Source of the DNA: Xanthocytophaga agilis
GTDB taxonomy: Bacteria > Bacteroidota > Bacteroidia > Cytophagales > 172606-1
Direction: 5' to 3'
Assembly: GCF_030068605.1 (NCBI RefSeq)
Contig: NZ_JASJOU010000016.1
Coordinates: forward strand, 62,001-126,000
DNA length: 64,000 bases
In this document: positions 25,780-35,439 of the stretch, piece after piece
Numbering within the stretch: the first letter of the stretch is position 1
Layout of the letters: every line of letters begins with the position of its first letter
Notes under the pieces: model-generated
What the model was told of the DNA's origin: nothing
Seen by the model: only the letters and a program-made list of their open reading frames with translations
Database searches by the model: none
Program-made: the position numbers and the translations under genes

Positions 25780-27297
25780 CTAGTTCTCACTTTCCTGTAG
25801 CTCCAGCCTGGATAGTAATTCTTCATAGGCAATTTCAAGGGTTTTGACATGGGTTATGTCTCTGGAAAACACGTATATACCTCTTACTCTTTGCTCGGCA
25901 GTGAAGATAGGCCCAACAATATACTGGCGATAACAATCTTCACCCTGAACCACGCTTTTGGCTACAAAATCAAACTTCTCTCCTGCTAAAGCACGATCAT
26001 ACCGTTGCTTCCATTCATCTCTCACATTACCCAGATAGTCTAACGCATTGGCTCCTTCTTTGAAATCGCTGAATTGAGAGTTCGCATATCTCTGGCGAAT
26101 GACATCATTCATCAGGGTAATACGGTAATTGGTATCCATAGCTGTCATTGAATCATCTGTGCAATTGATTACGGCCTGCAGATTGGATTCCTTGTGTGAC
26201 AACTCGTTCTGCATTCGTTGCATTTCTTCCTGAGTGGCCGCCATCTCCTCCATATTCTGACGCATCTCTTCTTCCTGGGCCTTTAGAAACTCTGTTTGAA
26301 GACGGGTTTCTTCCAGTAAGCGTTTTGTTTGTTCACTTACTTTGGCAGAAACAATAGCAGAAGATATACTCTCAGCCAGCTTTTCGACAAACTCAATCTG
26401 ATAGGGTTCAAAAGCCTGAAAGGATGCGATTTCGATTGCCCCTTCTACCTGATCATTGTTTTTTAAAGGAACCAGCAAAATGCATGTTGGATTAGCTTTA
26501 CCCAAACCTGAAGTGATACTGATATAATCGGATGGAATATCTGTCAGAAAGATGGTATCTTTTTCCAGATACAGTTGTCCTACCAGCCCCTCTCCGATAT
26601 CTATTCGCTTTTTCAGGTATTTTTTGCGTTCATAGGCATAGCTGCTGATTAGTTCAAAATGAATATCCTTCGTATCCTGCTCATTGACGATAAATAAACC
26701 TCCCTGATTGGCATTAAGATATTTGATAAGTGATGAAAGAACAGTATCAGCCAACTCCTGTCTATTTAATGTATGGTTACGGAGAATCTCTGAAAAATGA
26801 GCCAAGCCTTGTGTAGCCCAGTGTCTGCGACGGCTTTCTTCTTCTACCATTTTCATCTGGTTTTGCATACGAAGCAAAGCATCTACCAAACGATACTTGT
26901 TTTTATCTGCAGTGTAAGTATTGGTATCAAAGTTGCCAGCCTCAATGTTGGTAATAATCTGCTCTGAGACGTATAGTTCTTCCCGTAAGAAATCGATAGA
27001 CTTTAACAACCCCATCAAATCTGTATGAATGCTCTTAAAGTGGAAAGTAGATATATGATTGCCTTTTACAATCTGATCAGTGACATAACCAAGTCCTTTT
27101 ATGGGTTTTAATAACTGGCTATAAATCAACCAATAAAGACCTACCCCAAGTAAAGCAGCTATGATAAGTACAATTCCTCTTACAAAATACGATTCCTGAA
27201 ATAGTAGAAATGCAACGAATGTTAGTGTCCCTGACAGTACAATGAATGTAAGCTTCAAAGGTAAGTCAAATGGCATAGTTTTCTTGGCCTGTTTCAT
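25780..27297 (-). CDS. Membrane sensor with GAF, coiled-coil and PAS domains, no output domain
   Basis: Two N-terminal membrane helices (about residues 13-29 and 35-55), a HAMP-like segment (about 57-115), a GAF domain (about 165-320, IGEGLVGQLYL), a long coiled coil with EEEMRQNMEEMAATQEEMQR (about 342-361), and a C-terminal PAS domain (about 370-490). No kinase, cyclase or other catalytic domain follows. The coiled coil resembles that of chemoreceptor-like Bacteroidota sensors, so it probably signals by protein contact. The upstream gap 27298-27844 carries a minus-strand terminator of the next gene and otherwise nothing identified. Confidence 0.75.
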   Translation of the reverse strand: MKQAKKTMPFDLPLKLTFIVLSGTLTFVAFLLFQESYFVRGIVLIIAALLGVGLYWLIYSQLLKPIKGLGYVTDQIVKGNHISTFHFKSIHTDLMGLLKSIDFLREELYVSEQIITNIEAGNFDTNTYTADKNKYRLVDALLRMQNQMKMVEEESRRRHWATQGLAHFSEILRNHTLNRQELADTVLSSLIKYLNANQGGLFIVNEQDTKDIHFELISSYAYERKKYLKKRIDIGEGLVGQLYLEKDTIFLTDIPSDYISITSGLGKANPTCILLVPLKNNDQVEGAIEIASFQAFEPYQIEFVEKLAESISSAIVSAKVSEQTKRLLEETRLQTEFLKAQEEEMRQNMEEMAATQEEMQRMQNELSHKESNLQAVINCTDDSMTAMDTNYRITLMNDVIRQRYANSQFSDFKEGANALDYLGNVRDEWKQRYDRALAGEKFDFVAKSVVQGEDCYRQYIVGPIFTAEQRVRGIYVFSRDITHVKTLEIAYEELLSRLELQESEN

Positions 27298-27655
27298 ATA
27301 TACAGATAGTAAAATGGTTGAAACTTTTTCAAAATTACTAACTATATATGTTCACCAATCACCATTTTGCCACACAAAATTACACTGCTATAATTCTTTA
27401 TTTTTTAGACTTTTATTTTGTATCAATGAGAAAATATTTTTGAAACAGCAATTATATTAGCCAAAAAACTATTTTTCGGACATATCTATAAAATATCAGG
27501 CATCCCAAGTGCTTTATCTCAATATCGATATCTTGTCTTTTATTAGGGGTAGAAAACAGGCTGAAATCTATATTGGTCCAAGAAATAATATAAATTTATA
27601 TGTATCTATTTTACTAAATATAAAATATAGAACACAGCATAAATAAAGTACAACT

Positions 27656-27690
27656 AAAAAGCAAAAAGCCAGCCCTATCGGCTGGCTAAA
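27656..27690 (-). terminator. Rho-independent terminator
   Basis: Perfect 8-bp stem AGCCAGCC (27667-27674) with GGCTGGCT (27680-27687) and a CTATC loop. On the minus strand it runs into TTTTTGCTTTTT, so it should end the metallophosphoesterase transcript about 155 bases after its stop. Confidence 0.8.
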
Positions 27691-27844
27691 AAAATGAGAA
27701 TAATTCAGGTCTCAGGCTATCCCTGAAAGATCATTGTAAACAGTTATGTATTGTGTAAGTATTTCTTGCCTTTTGATAAAAAATCCAGGTAAAAAATCAA
27801 AGTAAGTATATTTATTAGCTTGTGGACCTTTCCCCATATTCATA

Positions 27845-28708
27845 TTAACCTACCTGCTTAAGCACTCTCACCAGTTCTAACTGATCTTGTAAGGCTTTCA
27901 GGTCGGCAATTTCGTCGTCTTCCAGATCCGACAGATCCGCATCTTCCAGGTCGTGGCTCAGACCAGACTTAGAGGTTTCACTGTAGTATACCAGATTCCA
28001 CTCTCCTGACTCATCTTCTGTCAATGCACTCAGTGATTCAACCCAGTCACCAGAGTTCATATAGACAATATCTCCATACTGCTTGATGGCAGGTTGGTGA
28101 ATATGACCACAGATGATACCATCGCACTGTTTTACCTTTGCCAGCTCAGCCAGTTGCGTTTCAAAATCGGAGATATAGCTTACTGCTGATTTTACTTTCT
28201 GCTTTACTACCTGCGATAAAGAATAGTAAGGTAAACCACGATTTGTACGATAGTTATTATATAGCTTATTCACCCACAGCAAAAATGTATATCCAATATC
28301 CCCCAGTTGCGCAATCCACTTAAGTTGTGTAGTTACTGAATCAAAGATATCCCCATGAGTGATATAGAATCGTCGTCCATGTGATTTCAGTATGTAATCA
28401 CGCTGGATAGAAAATCCACCTACCTTTACAGGCAGTATCTGATCCAAAAAATCATCATGATTACCTCTCAGGTAAATAACCTGTGTATTGTAATCTTCCA
28501 TCATTTTCAGAATGGTCTTGAAGAAACGTGTATGCTTACGCTTCCAGGCGCCATATTTCTTTAGCTGCCAGCCATCTATAATGTCGCCATTAAGAATAAG
28601 CTTATCACAGGTATGCTGCTTCAGGAAGTTAGTTACCTGTTTGGCTTTAGAGCCAGATGTACCCAGATGGATATCTGAGATTACAATAGTTCTGAAATGT
28701 GTTTTCAA
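27845..28708 (-). CDS. LpxH-like metallophosphoesterase, probable UDP-2,3-diacylglucosamine diphosphatase
   Basis: A 287-residue calcineurin-like phosphoesterase. Metal-binding motifs in order: SDIHLG (about 11-16), NGDIIDGW (about 40-47), RGNHDDFLD (about 80-88), HGD (about 118) and GHIHQP (about 200). The set and spacing match the LpxH/LpxG-type step of lipid A synthesis, which cleaves UDP-diacylglucosamine to lipid X. An acidic C-terminal tail (about 255-285) is added. The start is TTG at 28706-28708, which is needed to keep the first motif; no better upstream ATG exists. Divergent from a PBP gene. Confidence 0.8.
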   Translation of the reverse strand: MKTHFRTIVISDIHLGTSGSKAKQVTNFLKQHTCDKLILNGDIIDGWQLKKYGAWKRKHTRFFKTILKMMEDYNTQVIYLRGNHDDFLDQILPVKVGGFSIQRDYILKSHGRRFYITHGDIFDSVTTQLKWIAQLGDIGYTFLLWVNKLYNNYRTNRGLPYYSLSQVVKQKVKSAVSYISDFETQLAELAKVKQCDGIICGHIHQPAIKQYGDIVYMNSGDWVESLSALTEDESGEWNLVYYSETSKSGLSHDLEDADLSDLEDDEIADLKALQDQLELVRVLKQVG

Positions 28709-29044
28709 TGCCTGATTTTTGCTGCAAAGTAAAACTTTTAGTATAACTTAAAAGTTACCAGATACTTATGAAATATTTAACTTTTTACCTGTATGATAGG
28801 GATTCGTTAAATCAATGTTAAGCCTCATTGTACAATCAAATAAGCTTGTCTTTTCTGACACTTAATAATTGGCAGAAACTGCTTACAGGGGAAGATTTCT
28901 CAAAATTTAGATCTTGAATAAAAAAAAGATAGTATTTTGGATCGCCGATTTAAAATTGTCGTTTAAATAGTCGTTTCTATTTAATTCCAAAATCTTTGGA
29001 CCATCGTTCACTTTTATATCAAAAAGCTTCACTGATTACAAACT

Positions 29045-31315
29045 ATGCAGATTCAAATTGAAAAAGGAAAGTATTATAAGTGGGTAGTAAGACTATGGAT
29101 ATTTTTCCTTGCCGGATTTCTACTATTTCTTCTCTATCTCTGGGCTGTCAGTAGTAACCTATTTGGATTGTTTGGCGAATTGCCCAGCTTTAAGTCTATT
29201 GAAAACCCCAAAAGCAGCCTTGCCTCTGTTGTATATGCTATAGACGGAACTACCTTGGGTTCCTATTACCGTGAGGAAAACAGGAACTCAGTTGACTACA
29301 ACCAGCTTTCTCCTAATATTATCCATGCGTTGGTTGCCACTGAAGACGTTCGTTTTGAGCAACATTCAGGCATCGACTTTATTGGTGTTTCAGCCATTGT
29401 CCCCTATCTGGCCATTGGCAAACGCAGAGGTTCCAGTACCTTAACCCAACAGGTAGCCCGAAATCTTTTCCCATTGAGACGTGAAGAAATGCAGGGTGCT
29501 ATTAACAACATTGTTATTGATAAAACCAAAGAATGGCTTACTGCCATACAACTGGAACGTAGCTATACCAAAGAGGAGATTCTAACCATGTACCTCAATA
29601 CGGTTGACTTTGGTAGCCGGGCATTCGGAATCGAATCCGCTTCCCGAACCTTCTTCCAGACAACCTCATCAAAACTTACCATTCCTCAGGCTGCCATGCT
29701 GGTAGGGATGGTTAATAACCCGTCTTTCTTTAGTCCGGTTCGCCATCCGGAACGAGCATTACGTAAACGTAACTTTGTGCTCTCTAAAATAGCCGAACAT
29801 GGCTTTATCACAGAAGCTCAGCTAGCCAAGTTCGCAGCAGAGCCATTGAATCTGAAATTCCGTCCGGAAAACTCAACCCGTGGACTTGCTACCTATTTCC
29901 GGGCTGAACTGGAAAAAGAACTGCGTCAGATTGCCCGTAAGCACGACAAAGATCTCTATACAGATGGATTACGCATCTATACAACGATTGATTCCCGTCT
30001 GCAACGGTATGCTGAAGAAGCGGTAACAGAGCAAATGAAAAAACAACAGGCAAAGTTTTTTGCCTACTGGAAAAAACGTAATCCATGGACTACCCCCGGA
30101 GGAGCAGAGATCAAAAACTATGTAGAGAATATAGCCTCCCGTATGCCACGCTTCCAGCAGTTACTGGACTATTACAATGGCAATGAAGATTCTGTATGGG
30201 CAGAATTACGTACGCCTGTTCGGATGAGTGTATTCTCATGGGAAGGAGACAAAGATACAGTAATGAGTTCCCTTGATTCCATTGCCTACCATAAGAAATT
30301 CCTGCAAACTGGCTTACTGGCTATCGAACCTAGCACAGGACAAGTCAGAGCGTGGGTAGGCGGAATAGACTTTCGCCACTTTCAGTATGACCATGTAAGA
30401 CAGGGAAAACGCCAGCCTGGTTCTACCTTCAAGCCTATTCTTTATGCAGCTGCTATTGACAATGCCGGATACAAACCCTGTGATCGTGAATGGGACCGTA
30501 CCATCACCATTGATGGTTGGACAGCCGACAACTATAGCCGTACGTTCAGTGATTCACTGGTAACCCTACGAAATGCGTTAGCCCGTTCGCTGAATACCAT
30601 ACCCGCACGCCTTACCCAGAAAGTCGGAGCTTCTATGATTGTTGAATATGCCAAACGTTTAGGTATAAAAAGTCCACTGAAACCCTATCCTGCACTTTGT
30701 CTGGGCACAGAATCAGTGAGTATGTATGAGTTGCTGAGTGCCTATGCAACCTTCCCAGCTGCCGGAGTATGGCACAAACCGCAATATCTGGTACGTATAG
30801 AAGATCGCAATGGCAATGTATTGGAAGAGTTCCACCCTCAGGAACAGGAAGTGATTGGCGAAGAGACAGCGTATCTGATGACATATATGTTGCGGGGCGG
30901 TGTAGAAGAGCAGGGTGGTTCGGCTCAGGCTATTCGCCAATACAAATTTTCTCATGGTAATGAAGTAGGAGCAAAAACCGGTACCACCCAAAACTATGCA
31001 GACGGATGGACAGTAGGCATTACGCAAGATCTGGCAGCAGCCGTATGGTTTGGAGGAGATGATATGAATATTCACTTCAGAGATGGTAGCGGAGCAGGTT
31101 CCAAGACAGCCTTGCCAATTTTTGCAACCTTTATGGAAAAGGCATTTTCAGATCCATCTGTAGGACTTCAGAAAAAACCGTTTACCAAGCCCAGAGTATT
31201 AAATACGGAACTGGATTGTCAGAAATATACGGAAGCCCTGCATCAGGTCGACTCAACCCAGTATCCTGTCAATACTGCCACACCAGATTCGTTGCTTAAT
31301 CCATTATCCCAGTAA
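29045..31315 (+). CDS. Class A penicillin-binding protein (PBP1A-type)
   Basis: A bifunctional peptidoglycan synthase of 756 residues with one N-terminal membrane helix (about 17-38). The glycosyltransferase domain carries VATEDVRFEQHSGID and GSSTLTQQVARNLF. The transpeptidase domain has S460 in GSTFKP (SxxK), SLN in ARSLNTIPARL (SxN) and K644 in AKTGTTQNYADGW (KTG). It is a paralogue of the PBP at 45982-48345. The downstream MoxR gene starts 65 bases after its stop, so they may be co-expressed. The 28709-29044 upstream gap is a divergent promoter region. Confidence 0.93.
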   Translation: MQIQIEKGKYYKWVVRLWIFFLAGFLLFLLYLWAVSSNLFGLFGELPSFKSIENPKSSLASVVYAIDGTTLGSYYREENRNSVDYNQLSPNIIHALVATEDVRFEQHSGIDFIGVSAIVPYLAIGKRRGSSTLTQQVARNLFPLRREEMQGAINNIVIDKTKEWLTAIQLERSYTKEEILTMYLNTVDFGSRAFGIESASRTFFQTTSSKLTIPQAAMLVGMVNNPSFFSPVRHPERALRKRNFVLSKIAEHGFITEAQLAKFAAEPLNLKFRPENSTRGLATYFRAELEKELRQIARKHDKDLYTDGLRIYTTIDSRLQRYAEEAVTEQMKKQQAKFFAYWKKRNPWTTPGGAEIKNYVENIASRMPRFQQLLDYYNGNEDSVWAELRTPVRMSVFSWEGDKDTVMSSLDSIAYHKKFLQTGLLAIEPSTGQVRAWVGGIDFRHFQYDHVRQGKRQPGSTFKPILYAAAIDNAGYKPCDREWDRTITIDGWTADNYSRTFSDSLVTLRNALARSLNTIPARLTQKVGASMIVEYAKRLGIKSPLKPYPALCLGTESVSMYELLSAYATFPAAGVWHKPQYLVRIEDRNGNVLEEFHPQEQEVIGEETAYLMTYMLRGGVEEQGGSAQAIRQYKFSHGNEVGAKTGTTQNYADGWTVGITQDLAAAVWFGGDDMNIHFRDGSGAGSKTALPIFATFMEKAFSDPSVGLQKKPFTKPRVLNTELDCQKYTEALHQVDSTQYPVNTATPDSLLNPLSQ

Positions 31316-31380
31316 ATTTTCAAACCGTCTGTGTTTATCTCTGATTTATAATCTGTATCATCTAACTCAATTTACTATTT

Positions 31381-32460
31381 ATGTCAGTACTTCGCCAGCA
31401 TGCCGAGCAGCAATTTGCTGAAGAACTCGCCGAATTAAAAAAACAAGATAAAGGCACACTTCCTCCTAACTGGTATTTATCGCCTGCTTCTGTGGTAACA
31501 TACCTGGTGGGTGGCAAATTAAAAAACGGCTTCGAGATTTCGCCTAAGTATATTGGTTCCCGCCGTCTGATGGAAATTGCGGTTGCTACACTTACTACAG
31601 ATCGTGCTTTATTGCTATATGGCTTACCCGGAACAGCCAAATCATGGGTATCAGAACACTTATCTGCTGCTATATCCGGAAACTCTACATTACTGATTCA
31701 GGGAACAGCAGGCACTGGTGAAGAAGCCATTCGTTATGGATGGAACTATGCTAAATTGCTCGCAGAAGGTCCATCTGAGAATGCATTGGTGGTAACACCT
31801 ATGATGATGGCGATGAAAGAAGGAAAGATTGCCAGGATTGAAGAATTAACCCGTATCACAGCCGATGTACAGGACACATTGATTACGATTCTGTCAGAGA
31901 AAACAATGCCGGTCCCTGAGTTAAATACAGAGGTTCAGGCTATCAAAGGATTCAATGTCATTGCTACAGCAAACAATCGTGACAAAGGTGTCAATGAACT
32001 ATCCGGAGCCTTAAAACGACGTTTCAATACAGTAATCCTGCCTGTGCCAGGTAATATGGATGAGGAAATCGACATTGTACAAAGACGTGTATCCAGCCTT
32101 TCCAAAACGCTTGAATTGCCGGCAGAGGCACCATCCCTGAAAGAAATCAAACGGGTAGTAACTGTTTTCCGTGAGCTTCGGGCAGGAGTTACACAAGATG
32201 GCAAAACAAAAATAAAAACCCCAACAGGCACTATGAGTACTGCTGAAGCGATTTCTGTTGTAAACAGCGGACTTGCCCTGGCTGCACATTTTGGAGATGG
32301 CACACTCAATGCAGAAGATCTGGCAGCGGGTCTGGTAGGTGCAGTAGTTAAAGATCCCGTACAGGATAAAGTAGTATGGAATGAGTATCTGGAAACTGTT
32401 TTGAAGACACGGGAAGACTATAAAGACCTCTATAGGGCATGTAAGGAAATCACTCTTTAA
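31381..32460 (+). CDS. MoxR-type AAA ATPase, YehL subfamily
   Basis: A 359-residue MoxR AAA+ protein with Walker A GLPGTAKSW (about residue 81-89), Walker B region GKIARIEELTRI, and sensor 1 with NVIATANNRDKGV and ALKRRFN. The N-terminal LSPASVVTYLVGG segment is typical of the YehL subgroup, usually found in a cluster with DUF5682 and von Willebrand factor A proteins. No such partner lies nearby here, so it is an orphan; it follows a PBP gene, which may be coincidental. It is probably a chaperone-like remodeller. Confidence 0.82.
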   Translation: MSVLRQHAEQQFAEELAELKKQDKGTLPPNWYLSPASVVTYLVGGKLKNGFEISPKYIGSRRLMEIAVATLTTDRALLLYGLPGTAKSWVSEHLSAAISGNSTLLIQGTAGTGEEAIRYGWNYAKLLAEGPSENALVVTPMMMAMKEGKIARIEELTRITADVQDTLITILSEKTMPVPELNTEVQAIKGFNVIATANNRDKGVNELSGALKRRFNTVILPVPGNMDEEIDIVQRRVSSLSKTLELPAEAPSLKEIKRVVTVFRELRAGVTQDGKTKIKTPTGTMSTAEAISVVNSGLALAAHFGDGTLNAEDLAAGLVGAVVKDPVQDKVVWNEYLETVLKTREDYKDLYRACKEITL

Positions 32461-32537
32461 TAAGACTTCTGATACTATTCTTAAAGCATTATATTTCTAT
32501 TGGTTATCTTTAAATTTCACAATTATTTTTCACAAAG

Positions 32538-32560
32538 TGCCTCTATATGAGGCATTTTGC
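32538..32560 (+). terminator. Short terminator hairpin
   Basis: A 6-bp stem TGCCTC/GAGGCA with a five-base loop is followed by TTTT, 78 bases after the MoxR stop. It is short, so the call is moderate. The rest of 32461-32870 shows no gene. Confidence 0.5.
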
Positions 32561-32870
32561 ATTTAAATACAACATATAGTATACCTACTGAAGCAACTTG
32601 TAAACAAAAATGTTCGTATAGACGAAAAGGAACTCCGCTTTTTTTGGTTTAACTAATCAACTAAGTTTTGCGCGAGTTTTACACTTTTCTAGCAATTGGA
32701 ATAGGTGTACTTTGTAGAGTATATAAAGCTATTGTCGGCAGGTTTTCTTGTCGTAAACGATATGAAAAGATATATAACTAGTAAAGAATTTTAAGCTATC
32801 AGTCTCTAGCTGGTAGTACTATAGGCAATCCAGAAACTAAAAATTTTTCCATGCATACCAGACGAAATAC

Positions 32871-34784
32871 ATGAAGCGGAGATGGGTCATCCATGTTATA
32901 TTTTGGTGTTCGTCATGGCTGTCCCAGTGCTATGGTCAATCGGCTGCTATTGATAGTCTCAAACATTTGTTACGAAATCCTGCATTAACAGATACACTGG
33001 CAATTATTTATAGAATTGAACTGGCTTATCAGATAAATTATGCCAAAACAGATACAGCCTATATGCTGGCTACGGATGCACTACGGTTAGCTCAGCAAAA
33101 GAAATATACAAAAGGAATTGCCCGTGCCTATCATGCACTGGGTTATATTCATTCCTGGCAAGGCAATGAGATCAAAGCGCTGGATTCGTATCTGAAAAGC
33201 ATTCCTTTGTTTGAAACAGTCAATGACAAAAGAGGCTTATCAGTCAGTTATAGTGGCATTGCCAAAATTTACGAACAACAACAACAGATAAATCAGGCAT
33301 TAAAATACTACCAAAAGGCCTATGCTCTGGCAGTTGAGTCCAACTTTAAATCAGAAATTGCTCAGCAACTGGGTAATATAGGCGTTATTTACAATCAATA
33401 CTATCATCGCCCGGATACTGCGTTAACTCTCCTGAAACGAGCTATTCAAGATAGTGATGGTAGCAATAATCAGTGGACACATACTTTCCTGCTTGAGAAT
33501 ATGGGCTATACGTATTATGCAAAAAAGCAATATACACAAGCTATACAGATTTTCTCTCAGGCATTAGCCCATAGTCATCAATACAATCAACGACTTAATC
33601 AGGCCTCTGTACACAAAGCACTGGCTCTTACATTTCGTGATCAGGGAGATCTTCCACAAAGTATGCGGCATGCATTGACAGCAATGGACATTGCACAGGA
33701 AATAAAAGACAATAATCTGATCAGAGGCTGTGCCTTTCTGCTTTCTACTCTCTATGAAAGAACGAGAAATTTTGAGAAAGCACTGACGTATCAACGCATC
33801 GGGGAGAATGCAAAGGAACAGATCTACAACACAGAGAAAACCCGTATTCTGAATAATACCCAGACCAAGTATGACCTCGAAAATCAGCAAAGGGCCATTG
33901 CATTACTGAATAAGGAAAAGCTATTGCAGAATCAGGAACTGGAGCAGAAAACATTTGAACGAAATGCCTCTATTATTGGTAGCATTCTCATTACCATTAT
34001 TGCAGGATTATTTTATTTAAATTTCAGACACCAGCAACGCAATAATACCCTATTAACAGAAAAGACAAACGAGATAGCCAATCAAAAAGAGCAACTTCTG
34101 ACATTAAATGCTACCAAGGATAAACTATTTTCGATTGTGTCACATGATATCCGTAGTCCACTTAACTCGATGGAAGCGACACTCCTTTTATTGGAAGAAG
34201 GCAGTCTTTCCAGCGAAGAGTTAGCTATCATTCTCCCTGAGCTACGTAAAAAAGTGCACACAACCTCTGATCTCTTGGCCAATATTCTGCAATGGGCCAG
34301 AAGCCAGATGGAGGGAATTATAACGCAATCAGAACCTATTCTTGTATGGGAAGTTGCCTGTGAACAGATCAACTCATTTCAGAGTGCAGCCCAGGAAAAA
34401 AATATTACAATCACAAATCTTATTACTCCTGGAGCCACTGTTTTTGCGGATCGTAATATGGTAGCGTTGATACTACGCAATCTGATTTCCAATGCGATAA
34501 AATTTACACCTCAGGGCGGGAGAGTGACTCTTCAGGCAGAAATGCAACAATCGCATCTGGTTATTTCTGTTCAGGATACAGGTAAAGGCATGACCCAAGA
34601 ACAGAAAAGTCGTTTATTTGATATGAAAACGCATTTTTCTACTCATGGTACAGCCAATGAAGCTGGTACTGGATTAGGATTACTACTTTGCAAGGAGTTT
34701 GTAGAAAAAAACAACGGTAGTATATGGGTTGAAAGTGAACCCAATCGGGGTAGTCGTTTCTTTATTTCACTGCCTGCTGCATAA
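32871..34784 (+). CDS. TPR sensor histidine kinase
   Basis: A 637-residue secreted-sensor kinase. A signal peptide (about 1-22) leads into a periplasmic TPR solenoid of six to seven repeats (about 40-330, for example ALKYYQKAYALAV), one membrane helix (about 364-382), a coiled linker, and the HisKA domain with H425 in VSHDIRSP. The HATPase follows: LILRNLISNAIKF (N box), VQDTGKGM (G1) and GTGLGLLLC (G2). No receiver domain is attached and no response regulator is adjacent, so its partner is elsewhere. Such kinases are common in Bacteroidota; the ligand is unknown. Confidence 0.9.
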   Translation: MKRRWVIHVIFWCSSWLSQCYGQSAAIDSLKHLLRNPALTDTLAIIYRIELAYQINYAKTDTAYMLATDALRLAQQKKYTKGIARAYHALGYIHSWQGNEIKALDSYLKSIPLFETVNDKRGLSVSYSGIAKIYEQQQQINQALKYYQKAYALAVESNFKSEIAQQLGNIGVIYNQYYHRPDTALTLLKRAIQDSDGSNNQWTHTFLLENMGYTYYAKKQYTQAIQIFSQALAHSHQYNQRLNQASVHKALALTFRDQGDLPQSMRHALTAMDIAQEIKDNNLIRGCAFLLSTLYERTRNFEKALTYQRIGENAKEQIYNTEKTRILNNTQTKYDLENQQRAIALLNKEKLLQNQELEQKTFERNASIIGSILITIIAGLFYLNFRHQQRNNTLLTEKTNEIANQKEQLLTLNATKDKLFSIVSHDIRSPLNSMEATLLLLEEGSLSSEELAIILPELRKKVHTTSDLLANILQWARSQMEGIITQSEPILVWEVACEQINSFQSAAQEKNITITNLITPGATVFADRNMVALILRNLISNAIKFTPQGGRVTLQAEMQQSHLVISVQDTGKGMTQEQKSRLFDMKTHFSTHGTANEAGTGLGLLLCKEFVEKNNGSIWVESEPNRGSRFFISLPAA

Positions 34785-34798
34785 TCACTTCAAAACCG

Positions 34799-35377
34799 TT
34801 ACAATAACCTTTGTAATTTCACATACTGTAATAAGATAATTGTTTTTCCATCTCTAATCTCTCCGGATTCCATCATAGTTAATGCTTTCTCAAAATCTAT
34901 CTCCATCACTTCTATATTCTCCTGTTCTTCATGCAATCCTCCTCCTTCTCCTATTTTCTGATCTTTGTTGTATTCAGCCACAAAAAAATGCAGGATTTCA
35001 GTAACAGACCCAGGTGACATATAGGCTTCAAAAACTTTTTTTACCTCTTTTACCTTAAATCCAGTCTCTTCTTCTGTTTCCCGACGAATACAATCTTCTG
35101 CATTATCTTTGTCCAGCAGTCCTGCACAAGCTTCGATCAACATACCTGTAGGATTACCGTTGATATAGGTTGGCATACGAAACTGTTTTGTCAGAATCAC
35201 TGTCCGTTGCTCTTTATTATACAGCAGTATGGTAGCTCCATTCCCTCTATCATATGCTTCACGGGATTGTGTCTGCCAGGTGCCATCTTTCTGCTGAATT
35301 TCAAAATTTACCTTCTTTAAGGTATACCAGTTGTTGGATAAGATCTCGGTATTATTGATTCGAATGGCTGGTGTCAT
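34799..35377 (-). CDS. nudK: Nudix hydrolase, NudK-like (GDP-mannose pyrophosphatase)
   Basis: A 192-residue Nudix protein of the ADP-ribose/GDP-mannose type. N-terminal strands ([18 protein letters not shown]) precede [32 protein letters not shown] and the box [13 protein letters not shown] (about 90-102), with the catalytic Glu residues present. NudK hydrolyses GDP-mannose and related sugar nucleotides; substrate here is inferred from similarity. It is divergent from a DeoR-type regulator that shares a palindromic operator region. Confidence 0.8.
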   Translation of the reverse strand: MTPAIRINNTEILSNNWYTLKKVNFEIQQKDGTWQTQSREAYDRGNGATILLYNKEQRTVILTKQFRMPTYINGNPTGMLIEACAGLLDKDNAEDCIRRETEEETGFKVKEVKKVFEAYMSPGSVTEILHFFVAEYNKDQKIGEGGGLHEEQENIEVMEIDFEKALTMMESGEIRDGKTIILLQYVKLQRLL

Positions 35378-35406
35378 AGAAGTATATGATTGATTTTGAT
35401 TTTTTA

Positions 35407-35432
35407 TGATTATATTTGATCAAATATAATCA
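35407..35432. promoter_or_regulatory. 26-bp perfect palindrome, candidate DeoR operator
   Basis: Bases 35407-35432 read the same on both strands; the central half is TATATTTGATCAAATATA. It lies seven bases before the DeoR-family ATG and 30 bases upstream of the nudK start, so one site could control both divergent genes, including autoregulation. Binding is inferred from position. Confidence 0.7.
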
Positions 35433-35439
35433 CATTCCT

